Below are positions 46,956 to 56,175 of a stretch of 64,000 nucleotides of DNA, piece by piece (the first letter of the stretch is position 1; the number at the start of each line of letters is the position of its first letter). A program made the position numbers and the translations under genes. The notes beneath the pieces are model-generated. The model saw only the letters and a program-made list of their open reading frames with translations, had not been told where the DNA came from and did no database searches. The stretch is from Canna indica (lineage: Eukaryota; Streptophyta; Magnoliopsida; Zingiberales; Cannaceae), in contig CP136891.1 of the NCBI GenBank assembly GCA_034359265.1, forward strand, positions 61,542,001 through 61,606,000, read 5' to 3'.

Positions 46956-47478
46956 TTAGATGCCTTGGGGCATGTGTGGCTTGTTGGCCTGTTAGCTAGT
47001 CACACATTCGTGACCTTGCATTTTGTAGAGATAGATTTCATTCTTGTTATCTCTATGATTTTTATTTGTGAGGGTTGGTAAAACCGCTCGCTGAGTTCTT
47101 TGAACTCATCCGTTGTCGTGTGATTTTTGTTTTGCAGAGCTTGACCGGTGAGATGGGTCGGATGCACTTGGCGCCGCTGGAGGGCAGAGGAGCCACATGA
47201 TCTCATAGCAGTCCTAGTTAGGGTTGTAGTCAAGTCTTTTGGTAGTAGTCATGCACTTGTATCAGTTTGATTTGGAGTTGTAGCCCTGAGGGCATTCATG
47301 TCATTTATTTCAGACTTTATTTGTATCTGAACTTTTGAATTGTTGAACTTAAATTGTTATTTCCGCACTTTACGTTTCATGTTTTGGTTCGCTTTTCATT
47401 TAAAATAAAACTTGTTATATCTTTCAATTGTATTATTTGTTGAGTTGGCATGTGCATGGTTTAGGGTGCAGGGTATAT

Positions 47479-48019
47479 TAGGGGTGGCAATTTTATCCGC
47501 ATCCGCTAACTAAAAACCGCATCCGCACCGTATCTGATCCATATCCGCAAGTAAAAATGGATATGGATACGGATACAGATTTAGAAAACTTATATCCGTG
47601 CGGATATGGTGCGGATACGGATATGACTGTGGATCTGCACCGTATCCGCATCGTATCCGCACCGCCTATCCGCGTCTCTGAATTACTATTTTACCCATAT
47701 AAGTTATTAATATATATAAGAGCTCTATGGTAATTTCATGTCAAGATGAATTTTGAAGTATATTATATATTTATTTTGGATCAATGAATTGGTAATTTAT
47801 TGATTTTTTAAATTAAATATATTATTTTAATATATTTTTATTAAATACGGTGCAGATACGAATGTGGTGTGGATATCCGTATTTGAAGCGGTGCGGATAT
47901 GGATATCCATATTCACATCCGTAGCGGATACGGTGCGGATACGGATGGGCGGATATGGGGTGCGGTGCGGATACGAATAATTCAGTATCCTCACCGTATT
48001 CGATCTGTTGCCAGCCCTA
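47479..48019. mobile_element. hAT-type MITE, 541 bp
   Basis: Terminal inverted repeats TAGGGGTGGCAA (47479) and TTGCCAGCCCTA (to 48019) match at 11 of 12 positions. They are flanked by a perfect 8-bp duplication GGGTATAT (47471-47478 and 48020-48027), the hAT hallmark. Inside are many direct and inverted copies of GCGGATACGG/CCGTATCCGC near both ends and an AT-rich centre. There is no transposase. It sits inside the 3' LTR of the Tekay element, so it is younger than that insertion. Confidence 0.95.
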
Positions 48020-48074
48020 GGGTATATGCACGTATACCCTGGCCGGTCGCGTGACCCTGAGTTGGGACGTGACA

Positions 48075-48377
48075 ATTCCAATGCTACAAATGTTGGAAGA
48101 AGAATTATTTTGCCTTCTTCGCATACTAGTAGTCCAAGATATAAAATGCAAAATTATCATGATGTAATGGCTATCTGTAGATGGGCAGGTTATCCCGACC
48201 TATTCAAAACTTTCACATGTAATTCCAAATGGCCCAAGATAGAGCACATGTTAATTACAACAAGAGGCCATAACTCGGAAAATAGAGCTGATATTATTGT
48301 TCGTGTATTCAAAATTAAGCTCCAGCAACTAATGCGATAGATTAAATAAGGAGATATATTTGGCCTTCCAATTGTTG
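48075..48377 (+). pseudogene. Helitron Rep, continuation after the Tekay insertion
   Basis: The frame interrupted at GDS (32784) resumes as NATNVGRRIILPSS once the 5-bp duplication is removed. It then gives the Rep landmark NYHDVMAICRWAGYPDLF and FTCNSKWP (about 48150-48240). Two stops follow near 48338 (MR*IK*GDIFG). The exon ends at TTGTTG-GTAAAT (48377/48378). Confidence 0.92.
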
Positions 48378-48477
48378 GTAAATATTCATTTTTACCATAT
48401 TAATTAATTTCATTTTTTATATTTATTTATACTTTATATTTACATGTTTTATTTTATACTCTTTTTTATATGATTAG
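48378..48477 (+). other. Putative 100-nt intron in Helitron Rep
   Basis: GTAAATATTC ... TATATGATTAG. It is AT-rich, and removing it joins GLPIV to DVYTIEFQKRGLP in frame, as in plant Helitron proteins. Confidence 0.7.
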
Positions 48478-48914
48478 ATGTTTACACAATTGAGTTTCAA
48501 AAAAGAGGCCTTCCGAATGCTCATATTTTGGTTTTCCTTCATCCAACTCAAAAAAATATTGACCCAGAAGGTATCCATAAGATTATTTCAACAAAAATTC
48601 CAGATAAAGATGTAGATATTATTTGCTATGAAAGTGTTAAAAGATTTATGATGCATGGTCCATGTGGAAACTTAGATCCAAAAGCACCTTGCACAAAAAA
48701 CTTCAAATGCAACAAACATTTCCCCAAACCATTTTGCAATCAAACAACAATTGACGGTTGCGATTTTCCTACCTACCGACGTAGGGATGATGGTCATTCT
48801 GTCCTTAAGAAAGGTATTATATTAGACAACCGTTTTGTTGTGCCTTTTAACAGAACATTACTTCTCAAATATCAATCACATATTAACCGTTTTGTTTTTA
48901 ACAAAACGTGGAAT
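48478..48914 (+). pseudogene. Helitron Rep, HUH-motif exon
   Basis: Encodes YTIEFQKRGLPNAHILVFLHP, then VKRFMMHGPCG and NKHFPKPF, as expected for the Rep nuclease. The metal-binding motif of Helitron Rep is His-hydrophobic-His (LPHAHI). Here the first His is Asn (AAT, near 48514), so the nuclease would be inactive. Homology ends after LLLKYQSHIN at about 48885. The frame then runs into unrelated sequence, suggesting an intron or insertion up to 49256 (acceptor-like TTCTTTATAG). Confidence 0.9.
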
Positions 48915-49256
48915 GGTTTTGTAGTTATTATTTGTATCATTTTTATAAATTGTCGTTATGTTCTTCTTTTATGTTTCAATATTACATTTAACCATTACAT
49001 AACATAAGGGCATATTTTGAATAATAAATACCAATTACGATAGGGTAGAATAAAAAATCTATAAGAGTTAAAACTACAATGTGTTACCGTTTAATTCTTA
49101 AATAATTTCCACAATAATTTATTAAAAATAGGAAGATATATACTTTAATTTATTCCTTAACATAAAATTCCCTTTTATTAGATATATCTGTCATAAGTTG
49201 ATTATATAAAGTAATTACGTGATCTAACATCTTAATTTTTAATATATTCTTTATAG
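48915..49256 (+). other. AT-rich intron or insertion within Helitron Rep
   Basis: It separates KYQSHIN from SIKYLFKYINK, which are adjacent (apart from about ten residues) in relatives. It ends in a T-rich tract and AG at 49255-49256. The 5' boundary is uncertain. Nothing else is seen in it. Confidence 0.5.
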
Positions 49257-50145
49257 GTCCATTAAATATCTTTTCAAATACATTAATAAAAATTCAGATA
49301 GAGCCATTGCTGTAATTCAAGATGACAATAATTATAATGACTCTTCAAACGAGCATCATAGTACCAGACAATAACAAATAGATGAAATCAAAGCTTATTT
49401 AGATTGTCGTTATGTTTCTGCGATGGAAGCGTGCTGGAGAATATTTCAATTTGATATACATCATAGACAACCTGCTGTAGAACGTTTAAGTTTTCATCTC
49501 CCGAATGAACAATCAATTGTTTACAGAGATTCAGATGATCTAGAAAAATTAGTTGATAGATCGACATCACATAAGACAATGTTCACAGAGTGGATGAACA
49601 CCAATCTACTATATATCGATGCTAAACAACTTACATATGTTGATTTTCCTTCAAAGTGGGTATGGAATAAAAAAGATTTTATTTGGACGAGAAGAAAAAA
49701 AGGCAAATATGTTGGAAGAATATATTATGCACATCCCAACAGTGGAGAGAAATATTATCTAAGAATGTTACTCAATACTGTCAAAGGATGCACCTCATTT
49801 GAGAGTATTAGAACAGTGAATAATGTGATTTATCCAACTTTCAAGGCAGCATGCTACTCATTAGGTTTTCTCGATGATGATAAGGAGTGGGATGATTGTT
49901 TGAATGACGCTTCTGTATGGGCATCGGCTTCTCAATTAAGGAATCTTTTCTCAACCATTATAATGCATTGTGAAGTCTCCGATCCCGCTTCACTCTGGTC
50001 ACAAAATTGGGAGATTCTTAGTGAAGACATTATATTTATGATGAAAGCAATTGCAATTCCCAAACTTATCATTGAGTACATCTCAGATAAAATTTTTGCA
50101 TTTTTAGAATTGAGAAAATATTTTAAAAAAATGGAAAAAGTTTGA
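49257..50145 (+). pseudogene. Helitron Rep tyrosine region and linker to helicase
   Basis: SIKYLFKYINK (about 49258-49290) carries the two tyrosines spaced Y-x3-Y that attack DNA in Helitron Rep. It is followed by the conserved EIKAYLDCRYVSAMEACWRIFQF. A TAA lies between (near 49373, TRQ*QIDEI). From ATG 49423 the frame is open for 240 codons (HHRQPAVERLSFHLP, VGRIYYAHPNSGEKYYLRMLL, ESIRTVNNVIYPTFKAACYSLG), the usual Rep-helicase linker. A frameshift near 50135 ends it. Confidence 0.92.
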
Positions 50146-50828
50146 CAGATTTTAAGGGGATTGAAATTCCTAATGGACTTCTAATTGGAGAAATGCACAA
50201 CAGATTTGTTAGTTGAAGAAATGAATTATAATAAGGATGAATTGATCATGGAATTTGAGAATTCAACGGAAAACTCAATAGTCGACAAAAAGTTGCATTT
50301 GAAAAAATAATCGAGTATGCATATAAAGATGAAGGAAAGTTATTTTTCATTGATGGTTATGGTGGAAGTGAGAAAATATATTTATGGAATACCATTAGTG
50401 CTAAACTCAGATCTGATGAGAAAATTGTTTTATTGGTTGCTTCATCTGGAATTGCTTCATTACTACTACCTGGAGGTCGAACTGCTCATTCAAGATTTTA
50501 GATACCCATCGAAGTTTTAAACACAACTACATGTGATATCAAACAAGGATCTCAATTGGCACAATTAATTCAGAAAGCATCCCTTATTATTTGGGATGAG
50601 ACTCCAATGGCAAACATGTATTGTGTGGAAGCATTAGACCGAACACTAAGGGATATACTAAGAATCAGATTTACAAATGCTGAAAACAAACCATTTGGTG
50701 GAATAACTGTTGTATTAGGTGGAGATTTTCGACAAATACTTCCCGTGGTACCAAAAGGATGACGAGCCGATATTATAAATGAATCAATAAAACGATCATA
50801 TCTTTGGGATTATTTCAAAGTAATTTCT
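50146..50828 (+). pseudogene. Helitron PIF1-like helicase domain, truncated
   Basis: After two frameshifts the helicase reads [10 protein letters not shown], then [16 protein letters not shown] (about 50345-50395). This is the Walker A region, where GSGKT of relatives has become GSEKI by two point changes. [19 protein letters not shown] is followed by a TAG (near 50500), then SLIIWDETPM (Walker B, about 50580-50610) and GGDFRQILPVVPKG with TGA at 50760. At 50828 a Tekay LTR replaces the rest (motifs III-VI and the Helitron 3' end are not in the window). Intact helicases of this type unwind DNA 5'-3' during rolling-circle transposition. Confidence 0.93.
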
Positions 50829-52210
50829 TGTAATATTCGATCTAGATATTTTTCCCCTTTTATTGGTTGTGTTTGCCAGCCTAGCGGGCTAGTTCGAGGT
50901 CGAGCCGAGTCGACTCGTGGTCCGGTGCGAGCTCGAGTAAGTTGAATTGTGAGTTATAATTATATAGCTAATTTATTTGATTATGTTACATGTGAAATAT
51001 GCAATTTCTTTTCCGCAATGATGAAGGTATTCAATTATCCTATTACGTGTGCTTGAGTTATTTCATTATGTTATTGTGCTATGCATGTGATTGGTGCTCG
51101 TGGTAGCACGAGGTTAATTAGAATAGGATTAATTAAGTTAGCGGGTTCGGGTTCGGCTTGAGGCGGATGCGGGTTTGATAAAGGGTTTAGTGTAGTCAGG
51201 GTTGAGGAGGGAGTATAAAATCTCATCCCCTTGGCTTGCGGTTCCCCATTAAAGCTGCATAAACTAGTTCGAAGAGAGGAGTCGCTAGCCAGCCGCACCT
51301 CTTCTTCATCATTGGAGCCGCCGCCCTCAAGAGCCAAGCCGCCGAGCCTTCCCCTCTTCTTCCTCTTCTTCCTTTCCCTTGGAGCCGAGTCGAGAGGAGC
51401 CGCCTGAAGCTGAGCCAGCCCCTCTCACTCCATCTTGCCCTCTCTTCAAGCCGGTGGCTTGAAGTGAGCCGCTGCCCCCTTTCCCCCTTCTTTGAGTCGA
51501 GCCGCCAATTCTTGAAGCCGAATTCGAAGATCGTTGTCCAGGAATTCCCCTCTAATCATCCTTCCTATTCGGGTGAGTGGTTTTACCCTCCTTCTTTTCG
51601 GTTTTCTTCGAATTCTTGAAGCCATTCTTGAAGGTTAGATGTTCTTGACTTGTTTTCCGTTGATCTCTCGAATTTTTTGCCGTTCTTTTGATTGCCGTGT
51701 TTGAGGAGGCCCTAAACCCCTCCCCTATGGGGTTCGGCAGCCCTAGGATGACCCTAGGGATGCTCAGCCAAGGTGAAGACGAGAGTGCCCTCAAGGTGTT
51801 CGGTGAAATGCTTAAGTGAAAGTTTTTGGTGTTCTTGAGATCCGTGTCTTGAACTGCTTATTAAATTGAGTTCCTATAAGTTCAAGCATGCCTTGTATTT
51901 AATCGGTGATTTTTAGATAGAATCATGTTTTTACAAAATTTGGATCTTGATGTTGATGTCATGAAGGTTCTTGAAAGATGGGTTCTTGATCATGATGCTT
52001 GTTCTTGTTTATGGTGTTGTTGGTGCTTATTAGCCTTGTTTAATGAGTATAAAATTTGAGAGATTTATCTCAAGATTAGTATTCTATTTTGATGATAATT
52101 AAGGATCTAATTTCTGTAAATTTCATATTTATTTGCATGCTGTGCTGAAAATTCAATGTTGTTGGAATTTCATGATGAGATGATGAATCTGTGTTATTTT
52201 TGAAATACTT
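50829..52210 (+). mobile_element. Tekay-type Gypsy LTR, 5' half
   Basis: Begins TGTAATATTC inside the Helitron helicase. It has TATA (51214-51220), a GC-rich leader with GGAGCCGAGTCGAGAGGAGC (51300-51500) and a donor-like CGG-GTGAGTGG (51572/51573). It stops at 52210, where a CACTA element has inserted; the rest should lie beyond the window. Internal or solo status cannot be told. Confidence 0.85.
51214..51220 (+). promoter_or_regulatory. TATA box of Tekay LTR
   Basis: TATAAAA in GAGGAGGGAGTATAAAATC, 385 bp into the LTR. Confidence 0.65.
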
Positions 52211-52234
52211 CACTACAAGAAAATAGGGTATCAC

Positions 52235-52590
52235 CAACGGACCAAATCCATCGATAATACCCGAAAATCCGTCGATAATATTGTTATCGACGGAGTATCT
52301 GTTGGTAAAATCCGTCGGTAAAAGGCTCCTCGGTAATACCGATAGATTTTAATTAATCTGTTGGTAATACCGACGGATATTTTCTTTTGTTGGTAATATC
52401 GACGGATACATATATCCGTTGGTAATACCGACAGATATTTATGTGTTGGTAATACCAACGGATAAATATATGTCGGTATTACCAACGGATAAATATCCGT
52501 TGGTAATACCAACAATGTCCACTAGCATTGGTATTACCAACAAATAATTTTTGTTGGTATATCCGTTGGAATTACCAACAGAATCTACCA
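52235..52590. repeat. CACTA subterminal repeats, palindromic
   Basis: About ten copies of GTTGGTAATACC(G/A)ACGGATA or its complement, in both orientations. CCGTTGGTAAT and ATTACCAACGG pair with each other. Subterminal arrays of this kind are where CACTA TnpA-type proteins bind. Confidence 0.85.
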
Positions 52591-53559
52591 ATTGCTCATT
52601 ATTGTGTACCTGAATCAATCCTCAAATCATGAAATCACATATAAGATAATTTGATAATTCACACGAAATCTTAAAAATAATTTTTGAAATCACACATCAT
52701 TGAAATCCACACACATAAAAAACCATTGTATACAAGTAATTTCAAAATACATTGTACTAGTCAAATATTTACATTGTTTCAAAGTTTCAAAGTTTCAAAA
52801 TTACATAAGATAATTTTTTCCAAGGATTCTTGCACTTGATCCTTTTTACCTGCATGTAAAAACAAAAGAAACAATGAGGCAATGAAATGAGGAATACCAA
52901 GTTTGTAACTAAATTATCTAATGCCAACTATGCTTCCAGCACTATTTAACTATAAATGCTCAACTATGTAATCAAAACAAGTATACTAACTGCAACAGTA
53001 AAAAATTGGAAAGAATATGGGAAGAAGTCACGCAAACATCGTGTGGTACATGAATTGTATCTAGTTTATTCTCCATCAATCCATGTCTCATGTCTGCATT
53101 TGGTGGCTTAACTCATTAAGTTCATAACTTAGAAGTTTGTCCTAAATATCTTTGCACTTCAAATCGATCTATTGTCATTATGCAATTCAACTAAAAAATC
53201 GATTTCATCTTACAGAATTATTTATGAATATATTAATATATCTTCAAATTTATTCTTTATCATCAAGGTTGAATCTTTCACTCGTGTATTAATATCTATA
53301 GAAAAAACTTTTATCCATGAGTATACTTTAATCTACATAATATAGTTATTGTTGGTAAAGTATACCTAATAGATTTTGGCATTCTACATCATGAGTCAGT
53401 CTGTCAGCTACTCCCCAGTAAATCATATACTTCTTGTAAATCAAATGCAAGTAGTGATACCTGACTCATCTAGTAATTTAACACTATGATTCTGATTCAA
53501 TTGCTTGTAATTAATATAATAATTGTACTTGTTAATTGTCTTCTTTTACATGTTCCAAT

Positions 53560-53900
53560 AGCTCTTTATGGGAGTGAGGGAGGGAGCTGATGAGCACAGA
53601 CTATTAAAGGAGCTGCTAAGGAAGAGGCAGTGGAGTATTTGGGTAGCCTTCCCATTAAATTGAGTTAAATAGAAAAAGGCAGTGGAGCCGATGAGCTATT
53701 ACAAGCTCTTCCTTAGCTTTTACAAGCTAAGGAAGAGGCAGTGGAGTATTTGGGTAGCCTTCCCATTAAATTGAGTTAAATAGAAAGAGACAGTGGAGTT
53801 GATGAGTTTTTACAGGCTCTTTATGGGAGTGAGGGAGGGAGCTGATGAGCTTTTACAGGCTATTAGAGGAGCTGCTAAGGAAGAGGCAGTGGAGTTGATG
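53560..53900 (+). repeat. Complex tandem block with AAGGAAGAGGCAGTGGAG units
   Basis: Units share GGAGCTGATGAGC, TTTTACAGGCT, GCTAAGGAAGAGGCAGTGGA and GTATTTGGGTAGCCTTCCC. The segment GAGTATTTGGGTAGCC...AAATTGAGTTAAATAGAAA occurs twice, 115-120 bp apart. AGCTCTTCCTTAGC and GCTAAGGAAGAG form an inverted pair (about 53707-53740). Confidence 0.8.
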
Positions 53901-54808
53901 ATGCAAAGTTGTTTATATATTAACATATTCCTTTTAAGATTAGAGATGGTTTCTAGGCTATAATCCTCTTCAATCATTTATTGGATGCAAATAATTGAGT
54001 TAAATAGAAAAAAAAAACATAAAGAAGAACAAAATGCTAAAGGAAACAAGCTAGACAAGATGAGATAAGAGCTTGAACATGTAGGACTGTTTAGTCCTGT
54101 AGAGGTTGAGTACCATATGAACTATCTTTGCTAGTTTTGATATCACTTTCGCAAAGAATGGAAACAGTAAAAATTAAACTCATATGAAAAGGATAAGAAG
54201 ACATTATGTGTTACTAATATCACAAAGGCAAAATAGGAATCAGTAAGCAGACCATAAAGATAACATGACTAGTTAACTACTAAATCTGTGAAAATTCAGA
54301 TTGAACTACTCAAACAGTAAGCAGACCATAATAGTAAGCAGACCACAAAGGCAAAACCAAAAAAGAAAGAGGCTTAAGGTTCAATCAATATCATCAAACA
54401 TATGTGAAAATTCGGAATCCTTGCTTTCTATAACAACTAGTTAACTATTTAATCTGCTTACTAATACCGCGTATCATAAAGATAGCATGACTTTGTTTAG
54501 CCAGATCTTTTGTTTGAAGAAAAGGATGAGAAAATAGATAGTGCAACAAGTAACTGCTGCTCACTAAGCTCAACAATCTATCTCTTCACAAAATCTCATG
54601 AACCATGAGGTCACCTTTGTCAAAGTAGATGGTTATCAGACATCCAGCTTCCAGTAAGATGTTCATTGCAAATAAATATTTTTTAAGAAACATATACCAA
54701 TTAGCGCTCAAACTGCAGTATTTTACTACTCTATCAAAACCAAATAATAATGTTGGTATGCATAGAAAAGTGGATCAACATAGATGCGGAAAGGAAAATC
54801 AATCTGCA

Positions 54809-54928
54809 AGCATGAACAAGCTTAGAGATGGTTTTAAGATTTGTATTGGTAATGGCAAGAAAACCACGATTCTAGAGGAACCTTGGATAACTGAGTTGCC
54901 ATTAAGCAAATGGCCCACCTTTATCAAC
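54809..54928 (+). pseudogene. Possible LINE (non-LTR retrotransposon) RT C-terminal scrap
   Basis: MNKLRDGFKICIGNGKKTTI...EPWI resembles the zinc-finger-proximal segment after plant LINE reverse transcriptases (..EGLRW.IGNG..I....D.WI). It is only about 40 residues and surrounded by unrelated sequence. Weak; a chance match is possible. Confidence 0.35.
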
Positions 54929-55819
54929 ATTATGTTGCTAGTAGCTTATAATAGTAAGCTAAATTTGAAATGGCCATTAAGGAGTTATCTAAATTTGAAA
55001 TGATCTGAGTTGGACATAGTAAGCACCCGAATGTTGTATTAGAAATATTGGTTAAGCAATAAAGACAGATCATTAGCATACATACCTTGCAGTTACGAGT
55101 CCCAAGTGATGTTGGAATTAGAAGGAAGATAACATAAGATAATTGTTAAAGGCAACTCATATGAGTGGAAATAGCTAAAAGCTTATTGAATAAATGATAG
55201 TTAGTCATGATCATATTCTCAGCATCATATTCATTCTTAGCATGTTGATTGCTGAATGTTCAGCATGCTGAGAATTCTATCACGCCCCAACTCAGGGTCT
55301 CGTGATCGGCCAGGGTATACGTGCCTATACCCCGAAGCCTAACTCATGCACATGCCAAAACAAATAGTGTAGCGAAAAGAAAACAACATATTTTATTTTA
55401 AAGGAAAAGTGTATCAATAACAAGTTTAGATTAATAACTCAGAAGTAAAGAAAATGCGGAAATACAATTAGGTTCAACAGTTCAAAAGTTCAGTCAAATA
55501 AAACAAACTAATACAAGTGCATGACACTAGCAAAAGAAAAACTTGACTACGACCCTAACTAGGACCGCTATGAGATCCAACGGCTCATTGCCCTCCAGCG
55601 ACGCCAAGTGCATCCAACCCACCTCACTGGTCAGGCTCTGTAAAATAAAAATCACACGACAACGGGTGAGTTCAAAGAACTCAGCGAGCAACTTTATCCG
55701 CCCTCATAAATAAACACAGAGATAACATAAATAAATTCTATCTTTAAAAAGGCCACATCATAAAAACGTGACTAGCTACCAGGCCCGAAGGCCATCCATG
55801 CCCACGGCATCTATGTCTT

Positions 55820-56175
55820 CAAAGAGGTGCATCAGGTCGAAGCCCTACCATGCCCGAAGGCAACGTCATCTAAAAAAAATGTGCATCGGGTCGAACCCTA
55901 CCATGCCAAAGGCAACATCACCATCACAGAGGTGTATCGGGTCGAAGCCCTACCAAGCCCAAAGGCAACATCACCATCAAGAGGTGCATCGGGTCGAATC
56001 CCTACCATACATAAATGCAACATCACCGTCAAGAGGTGCATCGGGTCGAATCCCTACCATGCCCAAAGGCAACATCACCGTCAAGAGGTGCATCGGGTCG
56101 AATCCCTACCATGCCCAAAGGCAACATCACCATCAAGAGGTGCATCGGGTCGAATCTCTACCATGCCTAAAGGTA
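55820..56175 (-). repeat. LTR-internal ~52-bp minisatellite, about 7 copies
   Basis: Unit GTGCATCGGGTCGAATCCC / TACCATGCCCAAAGGCAAC / ATCACCGTCAAGAG, the reverse-strand version of the arrays at 17080, 41135 and 46735. The 55768-56270 open frames are its translation and not a gene. Confidence 0.92.

Larger units (their letters stand above)
32785..48074 (+). mobile_element. Tekay-type chromovirus (Ty3/Gypsy) with both LTRs, internally deleted
   Basis: 5' LTR 32785-41841 (split by a SIRE element), internal region 41842-44839, 3' LTR 44840-48074 (carrying a hAT MITE). The ends are TGTAAT...GTGACA, with duplications ATTCA (32780-32784) and ATTCC (48075-48079). Without inserts the LTRs are about 2.59 and 2.69 kb. 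The gap comes from a ~50-bp loss near 41389 in the 5' LTR and a minisatellite difference. The PBS, PPT, pol order (PR-RT-RH-IN) and C-terminal chromodomain place it among chromoviruses, most like Tekay/Del. The internal region is only 3 kb because most of gag, RT and RNase H is missing, so it is not autonomous. Confidence 0.93.
44840..48074 (+). mobile_element. 3' LTR of the Tekay element
   Basis: TGTAATATCCTAG to GGGACGTGACA, 3235 bp including a 541-bp hAT MITE. TATA lies at 45201-45207 and the GC-rich leader at 45225-45600. The donor-like AAG-GTGAGTGG is at 45640/45641, the minisatellite at 46735-46955, the inverted repeat TGAGTTC-TTT-GAACTCA at 47092-47108, and the acceptor-like TTTTGTTTTGCAG ends at 47137. 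The putative intron is 1497 nt. Confidence 0.93.

Noticed and set aside
47827..48081. 84-codon ORF on the minus strand
   Set aside because: It lies within the MITE and consists of the translated CCGTATCCGC repeat.
54629..54800. N-terminal part of the ORF containing the LINE-like scrap
   Set aside because: No similarity recognised; only the segment from 54809 has a plausible match.
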